DNA from: Clavelina lepadiformis
Taxonomy: Eukaryota; Chordata; Ascidiacea; Aplousobranchia; Clavelinidae
Direction: 5' to 3'
Assembly: GCF_947623445.1 (NCBI RefSeq)
Contig: NC_135240.1
Span: 6,448,001-6,512,000 of the forward strand
Length of the DNA: 64,000 nucleotides
A program made the position numbers and the translations under genes. Positions 33,532 through 46,595 of this stretch are shown here, piece after piece. The stretch's first letter is position 1. Each line of letters begins with the position of its first letter. The notes beneath the pieces are model-generated. The model did no database searches and was not told the origin of the DNA. It saw only the letters and a program-made list of their open reading frames with translations.

Positions 33532-36500
33532 TCACTCGCAGCGTCGTCCTTCGCAGATTCTATCGCCGAGGTTCGCTAGGAGCACTTCACCTAGTCCGGC
33601 AAATCCTCCTTCCGCTTTTATAACCCTGTCGGGAGCGCCGGCCATTGCCAAAAGCTGATCATCGTCCAATGATTGAGGAGGTGGTGGAACAACTCCAAGA
33701 GCAAAAACCTGAAAAAACCGGTAACTTATAAGCTTACACTTTAGACTATGAACTGAAACGAGACCACGACAAACTTTACAACTTTCATTAAAAGGCGAAA
33801 GCTAGAAGAGGGCCGATTTAAATGGCTTCACTGTTTTTTTTTCGTTTTCACATCAACATACATGGTTCTTAGCAAAACTGGATCCGGATAAATTTGTTCC
33901 TGTGTGATGGAAACGTTTTGACTTACCACGACTCCATCGTCACGAAGAAGTTGCGATTGCGTGATCACACGATTATCGTCTTTTGCTCTGCCGTCTGTGA
34001 TCACCAGGAGCACGTTTGGAGCCTCTGGTCGATCTCCGTTATCAGCTTGAAACATCACGTTCCTGGCGTGCTGCAGGGCCAAGCCAGTCAAAGTTCCTGC
34101 AAATATGGGCTCTAGGATATTTTTTGTGTTGAATGCAACTGCACAAGGCGAGTGTCAAAACAAGTCTACTAACTCTCAGCTATAGGCAACGTGGACTAAA
34201 ACTTAAAATTCTTGAAAGCAAAGCAAAGAGACTGAAAAATCACGAACAAAATATTTAAGCTACCCGATTTATGAACTATTTTACCTCTTCCTCTGTAAGG
34301 AATCTCTGCAAGTTTACCGAGAAGTTCAAATTTGTCGTCTGGATAATCTTTCAGTAGGATCTGCGAGTCCGTATCAACTTGATTGTTGAAACGAAAAACT
34401 CCAATCCTGGCCGCTGTAAGTCCTACGTCGAAGCCACTTGAACACAGAAAAAGCTTTGCCTTACACTTTTGTCACAACAAATTTAAGATATTCTGGTAGG
34501 TAAAAAACAAAATGAATTTTACGTATCGGCTTACGCTATAAATTGTCCAACAAATTGCTTCATCAGTCCCCAGTTAGGTTCACCGATGGACGAAGATGAA
34601 TCCAAGACAATTACAAGATCCACCAACGCATGGGGAGGGCACTGGCCTAGAAATTCATTTCGTTTAAATCAAAGGTTTTGTAAACAAATTTTAGGTGAAC
34701 TTAAGCATAGACACAGCCAACCAAATCGCAGAAGTTATAGCATGAAAATATTTAGCAAGGAACGTTTTCTTTCACGTGGCAATCGAGCAAAGCAGAGTTT
34801 TGTTATTATAATGGCGGTTTGCTCCATCGTTGAAAAAACAAGGTCTACGCATTGGATACTTTACTCACGGACACAGCACGGGTCAGGGAATGACCATGTC
34901 GAGTCGTTCAGACACTGCTTTTGTGTTACGCTTTCCGGAAAGAGAGAATAGTCCTCGTCACAGAAAAAAGAACAAACCGACCCCACTCGATTGCCTTGAG
35001 TGCAAATTATATCTCCGTTGTCGAGCGGCTTTCTTTCCGAACAAAGTATTCCTGAAAAAATTTATGTCTGATTTTGCTCCGAAGCAAAAACGCTTTATTT
35101 GCGAAGATTTTACAAAATGCTGAAAATTAATCAGAGAATATCTACCAATGCTCTATCAATACGTTAATATGAAATGACACACTATTTGAGACGGGCAACT
35201 GACAACGGTATAAAACTCAGTGTTAAAACGTGTTATAATTATTGTTAAAAAAATTTTTCACTCACTTATGCATTGAGGCGGAGGAAAATTAAACTCGGCG
35301 AAATCAGTCTCGACTCTTCTGCAAACACTGGAAAGATCTCCGACAAGGGTGAAACCTAGAAAGAAAATGCAGAAAATAACGTTGAAAAAATAAAAGTTAG
35401 AGCGTGTTTTTTTCTGGAAGATTCTGTTGGGTTTAAGTCACGAGAAGAAACCAGTTCCTATATACCTTCAAAACATTCGAACTGGCAGACGGTGCCTATG
35501 TCTACCAACGGGCCATTTTGTGAACAAGTTTTGAAGCCGTTAGTTGGATCATCAACCAATAGGCATTTTGGATCAGCTGAAAAAGCAAAAGATTTGTTTC
35601 TTGTGTCAAAAAGATCATAAGATTCGAACTGAAACATAATAAAGTAATGAGAAATGAGATCCGACAGTCTCATACGTTCACAGGTGGGTACTTCGTTGTC
35701 AAACTCAAGTCGATCTGAATCGACGACTCTTCTGCAAGTGCTCTCAGGTTCGCCTACCAGCGTGTAACCTGAAATTCAAATGAAACTGAGAAAATATCCC
35801 AAACGTTGTCTGTATTGACGTCATTGCTCGAATTTTCAGCAGCAGTGAATACATAGATTAGCAACGAGTTAATATGCTGCAACCGTTTGTGGAAAACTTA
35901 ATAAAAAGTTTTGTCTTTTGCATTTTGATTCGTATGTTATTGTCACACCTTCATCGCAAGCAAACAGGCATTCAGTTCCAGCATCAACTCTAGCGCCATC
36001 CTGCGAGCAAACCTTACTTCCAAAACGAGGAGTTCCAATTATATCACATTTTGGATTATTTGCTGTAAAACAAGAAATATGTTGTCCAGAAAATTCATAA
36101 CATAATTTTGTCACTTCATTTGTTTTCGTTTTATGACATCAGCGATTGAGTGCATGCAGACAGTAAGATTAACAAAAACAATTGACAATTTTCTTTTGCT
36201 CCGTAAAGCTACTCCAGAGCAGTTACGAAGATAAAGATTAAATAAAATTAATCATCTCTCACGTTCACAGGTTGGCACTTTTTTGTCAAACTCAAATCGA
36301 TCTGTGTCAATGACTTCTGTGCAAGTACTTTGCTGGTCGCCAACCAGCGTGTATCCTGGAATTCATTATGATACTTTTAACCGGTATTATTGATCAATGT
36401 TAGGCATGTAAATCATACAACTACAAGTATAGGCTACAAGCCCCTATATATAGGGCCTCCATATATAGGGCTTTGTATGTAGACATACAAACACAAATAT

Positions 36501-38433
36501 TAGTCACTTTCTCAACTTTGATAACAACTTCGATGTGAAATACGGTACAATGCAATTCTAGTCGTAATATTAAATAAGAAGAAAACGTTCATATCAGGGT
36601 CGCATTTGAACTCGCACACGGTCCCAAGATCAACTCTAGCGCTATCTTTCGAACATTCTTTGGTTCCAAAGCGAGGTGTGCCAATCATTTCACACTGGGG
36701 ATTTGCTGCAGCGATACAAAAATATGTTAAAAGCTTAAGGAACATATTTTGAGTAAGGTTAAGATACTGTTCCTATACGTTTAGGTCTGCATTCTGGTGG
36801 GTTTCGTGGCAAGAATTGAGGCCGTCTCAAAGTCCTTCGCCGAGTTCTGTCTCTGCAAACCGACCTCCTTGGGCCGAAAAGCTCATACCCTGTAAAATGT
36901 CTCACATTTAACATAACATTGCAGTGTGACGTTTATGTATATTTTAACGTGCTTGTGACGGCTTTTCATGCTGCAGCGTTTTGATTGTTGTCATTTATTG
37001 GCCCATTTTGAAAGTAACATGTGTAGTTATGATAGCAAAATTTTAGATATAGTTTCTGTCATTTCACTACACTGATGGTATATGATATAGGTATACGTCA
37101 CTTATTCACCTTCGTCACAGACAAAATTGCATCTGGTTCCGATTTCAACTAGGGCGTCATCTTGCGTGCATAATTTTCTGCCATTTACCGGAGCTCTGAT
37201 CATGCGACATTTTGGTGCCGGTGGTGGTTTGGGAGGTGTTTGTTCTGAGAACAGAACAAAGTTAAACGCTTCCTAACTTACACTTTAACCCTCTTTTAAT
37301 TGACATGTACAACGTGAACTAAGCGGCGTAGTGGCAAATGTAGCAGAACAAAAAACATATTCGAAAAGCCTTCAATTGAAATGTAACTCCAATTCACCTT
37401 CAACTATAAAAGAAATACTCACCACCCTCGCAACCAAGTGTTGGCCCGTTACAGTTATCGCTGTTGCAGCAGCAGGTGCACACCGAGCTCGGTACGTTGC
37501 TGTTGCACTGACTCGGTACCCAGGCGGATCGTTCATTCTGTTTGCAGAAAAAAGTTGTCAGTTCTTTGTCTGTTTCGAACACAGGGCAGTTTTAATCAAC
37601 GTTTTTATTCTGTATAAAAGTGGCTATGCACTGCTGTTGTATAAGTAAACTATTTTACTGCAGCCACAAAACCCTCTAGATCTGGATAATGTTGTTTTGA
37701 ACATGAAATTTTTAATTTCTGCACGTTTTATTTTCTTGTCGCTATCCGTGCTATTAAGTGCATTAACGCATGCTATTAACAACTACATAGTAGTGACTTT
37801 TGGTTCTCACAGCGCCAATGACAAAAAAATAAATGATTGATTAATTAATTGATTGATTGAGCCATCACCTGAATAAAATTATTTTCACAAGCCAGGGCTT
37901 GCTTGCAGCCTTTCCATATCAGCATTCCGTAGTCTCCTCGTCTGATTGCGACGAAACAAGCTTCCTGAAAAAAAGAAGCTTGTTATTTGCCCAAATAGAA
38001 TTCTAATCGACTCCGGTCGGTCGACACAGAGCGAAACGAGTTACCTGGTTCGCTTGACACCGCTGGACTCGCCCATTTCTCTGACAGTCGTCGTTACTTT
38101 TTGCGTTGTCACAAAAGAGACATTCCAGAGCTGTAAAAATGAATATTAAATTGACCATTGTAACTTATTTGAAAGAACAACCTAATTTTTTAAACCGAAT
38201 AAAACTCTACCTTTGCAAGAAGACAAAAATCCTACAAACAGCAAGACTTTGAACAACATGACATTCGATTCAGTTTACAAGCACTCCGTTCATTGACGAA
38301 AGATTATTCTGAAAGAACCAAAATGTTTTCGCAATCTTATAAGATTGTTTTGTTTAAAGATACGAAAAACACAAATCTCTTGAGTCATTTCAGACCAAAT
38401 GAAAGAAAACGCCGACAAACGGAACTCACGACA
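32757..38433. repeat. tandem segmental duplication, unit 1
   Basis: 5677 bp, repeated in the same orientation as unit 2 at 38812-44472. The left boundary lies near GTTATGCCA (32757 and 38812). The right boundary follows GGAACTCACGACA (38433 and 44472), after which the sequences diverge abruptly. Coding and intronic parts match almost base for base with scattered substitutions and small indels, so the duplication is recent. A spacer of 378 bp lies between the units. Confidence 0.95.
33532..38259 (-). CDS. secreted Ly6 - five sushi - vWA protein, copy 1
   Basis: Seventeen exons: 38259-38211, 38130-38045, 37964-37869, 37537-37423, 37244-37110, 36889-36779, 36705-36595, 36355-36263, 36062-35949, 35768-35676, 35576-35466, 35355-35266, 35051-34869, 34646-34535, 34436-34285, 34096-33927 and 33708-33532, 665 aa. 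Signal peptide MLFKVLLFVGFLSSC; exons 2-4 a three-finger/Ly6-uPAR domain ending CCCNSDNCNG. Exons 5-12 encode four sushi modules, each split over two exons, and exon 13 a fifth. Exons 14-17 form a von Willebrand A domain with an intact MIDAS (DSSSS, the Thr of TLTGLAL, VITDGRA). Probably an extracellular adhesion or immune-recognition protein (inference). The donor after exon 7 reads G|ATATGA instead of GT. Exon 7 is 111 nt and phase 1-1, so skipping it keeps the frame but removes half of sushi 2. Confidence 0.88.
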
Positions 38434-38811
38434 TCGTGAAGAGGAGGAAATCTTCTTTAAGAATCTGCAACAAGGCCTTTTTCCTTATGTCCATTATTAC
38501 GTCATGTATTCAAATTGTTTTTTAATTGTGACGGAGGTGTACAACATTCATATCTCTTGAAACTCGTTTTGTGTGTATACTTTGTTGTTTTTTTCCTTCT
38601 TGTTGTTTTGTGTTACCATCATTTTTAATTTTAAAATATGTGTCTAAAATTTTTGTTTTTTTAACTTGGATGATTGGAAGCGTTAAACTTTGTCTGCTTT
38701 GTTACAAAATGCTGTTTCATTCTGTTTTTGAAAATTTTGGAGTCGGAAACACTGTTGTTCGTTTGGACAGTATGATTCTGCTAGGATTCTGCCAGAATGA
38801 CAGTGGTCCTT
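38434..38811. other. spacer between the duplication units
   Basis: Not shared with the flanks of either unit. T-rich, no gene recognised. It should hold the promoter region of copy 1 beyond the roughly 170 bp of upstream sequence that lies inside the unit. Confidence 0.5.
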
Positions 38812-41800
38812 GTTATGCCACTTTACATTCACTGATCAACGTGGTGCTACAAACGGGAATTTCCCGTTGGTAGGAATATGTTTTGCAAAATTGGTCAGTT
38901 GCTTCAAAGAAACTTTATACAATGCAGTATTATGACCGTACAAGAGTGGTCTTGGTAAATTTCAGTTGTCAATAATAATGTTAATAGTTAGTTATTAATG
39001 ATCTAATTTTCAAAGGATTATTTATTGTTTTATTAATCTATTTGTTTATTATGAAGTCAAGCAACGTCATAATATCCTGATCACTTGAGCGCGCAACACC
39101 GGGAAAGATCATTGTGTTTTTCAAAGAACTTTCGTAATTTGTAGTAATCGTCATTTAGACATGAAAAAACAAAGACGCCCTTTGGATACATATCTCTCCG
39201 TATCAAGCTATGCTCGATGTGCACCGAGAGATTAAAAGGGAAGTTGATCCTAGAGTGTCACCCTATATCTTCCTTTTTATTTTACTATATACTGATAATA
39301 CTGGGTTAGCACGGTTCAGCCACAATCAAATTCGAAGAAAAATAAAATCATAGTAGACTCAGGTATGGACTAGAAGCAGTTCGACAATGTGTAGGTTATT
39401 TAGCATAATGCTTTGATTCGAGCCATAAACTTAAGCGGAGAAAAAGAGACGTAACCCATCATCACTTTTTGTTTATATTTTGTTCCGCTTACAACGTTTC
39501 GATTAAAACGAGTTAGCATATTTTTGCCTCTTTCACAATGTTAAAATTTAATATGAAGGAAGAAACCAAGATTATATAATCTGATTCACTCGCAGCGTCG
39601 TCCTTCGCAGATTCTATCGCCGAGGTTCGCTAGGAGCACTTCACCTAGTCCGGCAAATCCTCCTTCCGCTTTTATAACCCTGTCGGGAGCGCCAGCCATT
39701 GCCAAAAGCTGATCATCGTCCAATGATTGAGGAGGTGGTGGAACGACTCCAAGAGCAAAAACCTGAAAAAACCGGTAACTTATAAGCTTACACTTTAGAC
39801 TATGAACTGAAACGAGACCACGACAAACTTTACAACTTTCATTAAAAGGCGAAAGCTAGAAGAGGGCCGATTTAAATGGCTTCACTATTTTTTTTTCGTT
39901 TTCACATCAACATAGATGGTTCTTAGCAAAACTGGATCCGGATAAATTTGTTCCTGTGTGATGGAAACGTTTTGACTTACCACGACTCCATCGTCACGAA
40001 GAAGTTGCGATTGCGTGATCACACGATTATCGTCTTTTGCTCTGCCGTCTGTGATCACCAGGAGCACGTTTGGAGCCTCTGGTCGATCTCCGTTATCAGC
40101 TTGAAACATCACGTTCCTGGCGTGCTGCAGGGCCAAGCCAGTCAAAGTTCCTGCAAATATGGGCTCTAGGATATTTTTTGTGTTGAATGCAACTGCACAA
40201 GGCGAGTGTCAAAACAAGTCTACTAACTCTCAGCTATAGGCAACGTGGACTAAAACTTAAAATTCTTGAAAGCAAAGCAAAGAGACTGAAAAATCACGAA
40301 CAAAATATTTAAGCTACCCGATTTATGAACTATTTTACCTCTTCCTCTGTAAGGAATCTCTGCAAGTTTACCGAGAAGTTCAAATTTGTCGTCTGGATAA
40401 TCTTTCAGTAGAATCTGCGAGTCCGTATCAACTTGATTGTTGAAACGAAATACTCCAATCCTGGCCGCTGTAAGTCCTACGTCGAAGCCACTTGAACACA
40501 GAAAAAGCTTTGCCTTACACTTTTGTCACAACAAATTTAAGATATTCTGGTAGGTAAAAAACAAAATGAATTTTACGTATCGGCTTACTCTATAAATTGT
40601 CCAACAAATTGCTTCATCAGTCCCCAGTTAGGTTCACCGATGGACGAAGATGAATCCAAGACAATTACAAGATCCACCAACGCATGGGGAGGGCACTGGC
40701 CTAGAAATTCATTTCGTTTAAATCAAAGGTTTTGTAAACAAATTTTAGGTGAACTTAAGCATAGACACAGCCAACCAAATCGCAGAAGTTATAGCATGAA
40801 AATATTTAGCAAGGAACGTTTTCTTTCACGTGGCAATCGAGCAAAGCAGAGTTTTGTTATTATAATGGCGGTTTGTTCCATCGTTGAAAAAACAAGGTCT
40901 ACGCATTGGATACTTTACTCACGGACACAGCACGGGTCAGGGAATGACCATGTCGAGTCGTTCAGACACTGCTTTTGTGTTACGCTTTCCGGAAAGAGAG
41001 AATAGTCCTCGTCACAGAAAAATGAACAAACCGACCCCACTCGATTGCCTTGAGTGCAAATTATATCTCCGTTGTCGAGCGGCTTTCTTTCCGAACAAAG
41101 TATTCCTGAAAACATTTATGTCTGATTTTGCTCCGAAGCAAAAACGCTTTATTTGCGAAGATTTTACAAAATGCTGAAAATTAATCAGAGAATATCTACC
41201 AATGCTCTATCAATACGTTAATATGAAATGACACACTATTTGAGACGGGCAACTGACAACGGTATAAAACTCGGTGCTAAAACGTGTTATAATTATTGTT
41301 AAAAAAAATTTCACTCACTTATGCATTGAGGCGGAGGAAAATTAAACTCGGCGAAATCAGTCTCGACTCTTCTGCAAACACTGGAAAGATCTCCGACAAG
41401 GGTGAAACCTAGAAAGAAAATGCAGAAAATAACGTTGAAAAAATAAAAGTTAGAGCGTGTTTTTTTCTGGAAGATTCTGTTGGGTTTAAGTCACGAGAAG
41501 AAACCAGTTCCTATATACCTTCAAAACATTCGAACTGGCAGACGGTGTCTATGTCTACCAACGGGCCATTCTGTGAACAAGTTTTGAAGCCGTTAGTTGG
41601 ATCATCAACCAATAGGCATTTTGGATCAGCTGAAAAAGCAAAAGATAGTTTCTTGTGTCAAAAAGATCATAAGATTCGAACTGAAACATAATAAAGTAAT
41701 GAGAAATGAGATCCGACAGTCTCATACGTTCACAGATGGGTACTTCGTTGTCAAACTCAAGTCGATCTGAATCAACGACTCTTCTGCAAGTGCTCTCAGG

Positions 41801-44472
41801 TTCGCCTACCAGCGTGTAACCTGAAATTCAAATGAAACTGAGAAAATATCCCAAACGTTGTCTGTATTGACGTCATTGCTCGAATTTTCAGCAGCAGTGA
41901 ATACATAGATTAGCAACGAGTTAATATGCTGCAACCGTTTGTGGAAAACTTAATAAAAAGTTTTGTCTTTTGCATTTTGATTCGTATGTTATTGCCACAC
42001 CTTCACCGCAAGCAAACAGACATTCAGTTCCAGCATCAACTCTAGCGCCATCCTGCGTGCAAACCTTACTTCCAAAACGAGGAGTTCCAATTATATCACA
42101 TTTTAGATTTGCTGTAAAACAAGAAATATGTTGTCCAGAATATTCATAACATAATTTTGTCACTTCATTTGTTTTCGTTTTATGACATCAGCGATTGAGT
42201 GCATGCTGACGGTAAGATTAGCGAAAAAAATTGACAATTTTCTTTTGTTTCGGAAAGCTACTCCAGAGCAGTTACGAAGATAAAGATTAAATAAAATTAA
42301 CCATCTCTCACGTTCACAGGTTGGCACTTTTTTGTCAAACTCAAATCGATCTGTGTCAATGACTTCTGTGCAAGTACTTTGCTGGTCGCCAACCAGCGTG
42401 TATCCTGGAATTCATTATGATACTTTTAACTGGTATTATTGATCAATTTTACGCATGTAAATCATACAACTACAAGTATAGGCTACGAGCCCCTATATAT
42501 GGGGCCCCATATATAGGGCTTTGTATGTAGACATACAAACACAAATATTAGTCGTTTTCTCAACTTTGATAACAAGTTCGATATGAAACACAGTACAATG
42601 CAATTCTAGTCGTAATAATGAATAAGAAGAAAACGTTCATACCAGGGTCGCATTTGAACTCGCACAAAGTCCCAAGATCAACTCTAGCGCTATCTTGCGA
42701 ACATTCTTTGGTTCCAAAGCGAGGTGTGCCAATCATGTTACATTGGGGATTTGCTGCAGCGATACAAAAATATGTTAAAAGCTTAAGGAATATCTTTTGA
42801 GTAAGGTTAAGATACTGTTCCTATACGTTTAGGTCTGCATTCTGGTGGGTTTCGTGGCAAGAATTGAGGCCGTCTCAAAGTCCTTCGCCGAGTTCTGTCT
42901 CTGCAAACCGACCTCCTTGGGCCGAAAAGCTCATACCCTGTAAAATGTCTCACATTTAACATAACATTGCAGTGTGACGTTTATGTATATTTTAACGTGC
43001 TTGTGACGGCTTTTCATGCAGCAGCGTTTTAATTGGTGTCATTTATTGAAAGTAACATGTGTAGTTATGATAGAAAAAATTTTAGATATAGTTTCTGTCG
43101 TTTCACCACACTGATGGTATATTATATACGTATACGTCACTTATTCACCTTCGTCACAGACAAAATTGCATCTGGTTCCGATTTCAACTAGGGCGTCATC
43201 TTGCGTGCATAATTTTCTGCCATTTACCGGAGCTCTGATCATGCGACATTTTGGTACCGGTGGTGGTTTGGGGGGTGTTTGTTCTGAGAACAGAACAAAG
43301 TTAAACGCTTCCTAACTTACAGTTTAACCCTCTTTTAATTGACATGTACAGCGTGAACTAAGCGGCGTAGTGGCAAATGTAGCAGAACAAAAAACATATT
43401 CGAAAAGCCTTCAATTGAAATGTAACTCCAATTCACCTTCAACTATAAAAGAAATACTCACCACCCTCGCAACCAAGTGTTGGCCCGTTACAGTTATCGT
43501 TATTGCAGCAGCAGGTGCACACCGAGCTCGGTACGTTGCTGTTGCACTGACTCGGTACCCAGGCGGATCGTTCATTCTGTTTGCAGAAAAAAGTTGTCAG
43601 TTCTTTGTCTGTTTCGAACACAGGGCAGTTTTAATCAACGTTTTTATTCTGTATAAAAGTGGCTATGCACTGCTGTTGTATAAGTAAACTATTTTACTGC
43701 AGCCACAAAACCCTCTAGATCTGGATAATGTTGTTTTGAACATGAAATTTTTAATTTCTGCACGTTTTATTTTCTTGTCGCTATCCGTGCTATTAAGTGC
43801 ATTAACGCATGCTATTAACAACTACATAGTAGTGACTTTTGGTTCTCACAGCGCCAATGACAAAAAAATAAATGATTGATTAATTAATTGATTGATTGAG
43901 CCATCACCTGAATAAAATTATTTTCACAAGCCAGGGCTTGCTTGCAGCCTTTCCATATCAGCATTCCGTAGTCTCCTCGTCTGATTGCGACGAAACAAGC
44001 TTCCTGAAAAAAAGAAGCTTGTTATTTGCCCAAATAGAATTCTAATCGACTCCGGTCGGTCGACACAGAGCGAAACGAGTTACCTGGTTCGCTTGACACC
44101 GCTGGACTCGCCCATTTCTCTGACAGTCGTCGTTACTTTTTGCGTTGTCACAAAAGAGACATTCCAGAGCTGTAAAAATGAATATTAAATTGACCATTGT
44201 AACTTATTTGAAAGAACACCCTGGTTTTTTAAACCGAATACCACTCTACCTTTGCAAGAAGACAAAAATCCTACAAACAGCAAGACTTTGAACAACATGA
44301 CATTCGATTCAGTTTACAAGCACTCCGTTCATTGACGAAAGATTATTCTGAAAGAACCAAAATGTTTTCGCAATCTTATAAGATTGTTTTGTTTAAAGAT
44401 ACGAAAAACACAAATCTCTTGAGTCATTTCAGACCAAATGAAAGAAAACGCCGACAAACGGAACTCACGACA
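38812..44472. repeat. tandem segmental duplication, unit 2
   Basis: 5661 bp, direct-orientation copy of 32757-38433. Both units include about 170 bp upstream of the start codon and about 770 bp downstream of the stop. Sequence further upstream is different for each. Confidence 0.95.
39586..44298 (-). CDS. secreted Ly6 - five sushi - vWA protein, copy 2
   Basis: Same 17-exon layout as copy 1: signal peptide, Ly6/three-finger domain, five sushi modules, C-terminal vWA with intact MIDAS residues. The splice donor after exon 7 is a normal G|GTATGA, so this copy looks fully functional. Differences from copy 1 are mostly single substitutions, for example Asp for Gly in DIDTVC of sushi 4 and Ile for Thr in VPICE of sushi 3. 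In exon 9 one codon is missing (NPQ-type start shortened to NLKC). The two copies share proximal upstream and downstream sequence, so they may be co-expressed, but distal flanks differ. Nearly all sushi exons are symmetrical phase 1-1, allowing in-frame exon loss or gain. I know no named orthologue with this domain order. Confidence 0.9.
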
Positions 44473-45698
44473 GACGACGACGGCTGATTAATAGGGTGCA
44501 TGTTCCGTTTGTTTTTATAAAATTATCTTTTCATTGAAATGCCTGATAGTCCCTATATACGGCAAATATATAAATAAATGCTTAAGAATACTTGGAGAAT
44601 AGTGAATACACACAAACTCGAGTGCTTTTATAATGAGATGAAATTATGACAGATTTATCAGGTTCCTGAAAAAAATTTGATTTGGCTCAAACTGTCACAA
44701 TGAAAAGATGTTGGGCATGAATTTGAAGATTAAAAATGTTAGGCTTCACGGGAACGGCAGTTTACAATTTACACACGTCACTGCACAGGTCCGGATGAAA
44801 GTAAAGCAGTTCTGTTACTCCAGGAAGCGGTTCAATGCAAACATAAACCGATGGAAGTCTTAGACGGGAAATGGGCTTCCGACGCTAAACATTACTCGTT
44901 GTTTATTGTCGACACAAAGTCTTATATAACACTTTACAAAATATAAACTATCGAAATTCATAAAACAAATCTAAGACACAAATTCCAATAATCAATATTT
45001 ATATTCTATCACCAAAAGAACTTTAGAGTAGTACACTTTTGTTTCCAAAGTTAGCCTGATTCCAGTCTTGCAATTTCTCTATTAATAATCATATGTATTG
45101 CTTAATTTGTGCGACCTTGTACATTGTAATGTAATATCTATGGTTAAGCTGGCAGAAAAAACTCAGAATAAAGTCATAAGCGTTTATGACATCATAGACT
45201 GCAAATGAGTTTATAGCAACTTCTGGTCTCAATCCTGCGTTTCCAATACCAGAACAATGTGTCAATATATTTGCTGAGATTGATCGGAGAAAATATACCG
45301 AAGCCTGATGGTATTGAAACTTAGCTGGATTGTTGAAGTACGTCATTTATACCAATAATGCTACATATAAGTTATAAATATGACGTAAATCTACAAAGAA
45401 AAGGGAATCTGGAAATAATTTATCGCACATAACTACACTTCTACAGCTAACTTTAGATTCAATGTCGAACAAATGGTCGAACTGCAAGTGTAAAAAGAGC
45501 CAATACAGGAAACATAAATTGGAGAAAATTTCAGCGTTTGCGATACCACAAGGCATAGCACGGGACGTAATGATGTAATAATTACTGTAAGCGTGGGTAG
45601 AGTGGCGAACTGGTAATTATGCAAGGGCGAGGCATTGAAGGTGTTTGCTCCCGGGAGCCGATAGTGGTCACGTTAAAGTTAAACAGGTCCAAATACCT
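44473..45698. other. intergenic, no gene recognised
   Basis: AT-rich, with small minus-strand frames around 45.1-45.6 kb that lack family resemblance. Confidence 0.35.
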
Positions 45699-45829
45699 AT
45701 GAGCAAGACTTTATTAAAAAAAGAATACAAACAGTTGAAATTGCTCAAATACAAGTTTGGTAAGGAGTGCTCGAGCGTTGAGGAATTATTACCGAGTTTC
45801 ACTCGTGCAAGTACAAAGACAGTTCAAAG
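45699..45829 (+). CDS. candidate coding exon, unknown
   Basis: ATG-initiated 131-nt segment (MSKTLLKKEYKQLKLLKYKFG...) ending at a good donor (AAAG|GTAAAT). Lys-rich and possibly helical. No continuation exon was found before PLEKHB2 on the same strand. It could be a first exon or chance. Confidence 0.25.
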
Positions 45830-46595
45830 GTAAATACTGCGACAATACACTACAGATTATACATTAATTCATGAACCACGAGCACACCAACCAAGCTCAT
45901 GTTGATTTATCTACACGAGCTTTCGCGAGCATTAGCTTGCCTCTTCAAACGTACTGTGTAAAAAAATATAAAGTTTCACCTTAAGAGTGCCAAATTATAT
46001 CCTGTTTCTTATTTTACTTTAAAATTTTGTTAACACGGTTCAGACGTCAACTTAGTAGATTGATTTATCTGATATCTATGACGTGATGTTATTAATGACG
46101 CCAAAAGCACGTGATCATGTTTACGATCAGTATGTCAGCTGATTGTATGACGTGATTGATCCAATGTTCCTTGAGGCTTGAGCAGTAGATTTTTATATAC
46201 AGTATTTATTAAAGAATAAATTCATCACTAACATGAGTTCATCACTAAAATTGCCAGAATAATTACATACAAGAGTAAATTAACGCTTCTTTTCTATTGC
46301 TAACTCACCAATTACAGTAGTTTATGCAGTTACTTTTATTCCATTCGTTGGTGGTTTTGCTTTTCTTACTTTTTTAACTTACTCTAGGGCCTAGGCCTAT
46401 TACTATCGAATTCATGCAAGCCTCTTCGAGCCATTATTGTGTTTGTTGGATCAAAGCCTAAAGCTAGTTTTATTCAGATTTTTTGAAACCCTGTAACCTA
46501 TACTGTATCGTCGTGTCGTCTTTAAACAGAGCTTTTATAGACGAATAAAAAGCATATAGATTTGATTGTGTTTCTGTATTTCATCAACTGCGGGT
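45830..46595. other. 5' flank of PLEKHB2
   Basis: No gene. TGACGTGAT occurs at about 46079 and 46149, which could be CREB/ATF-like sites. This is a motif reading only. Confidence 0.3.

Noticed and set aside
34586-35123. Plus-strand open frames, repeated at 40640-41177
   Set aside because: They are antisense shadows of exons 13-14 of the Ly6-sushi-vWA genes. Conservation between units follows from the duplication.
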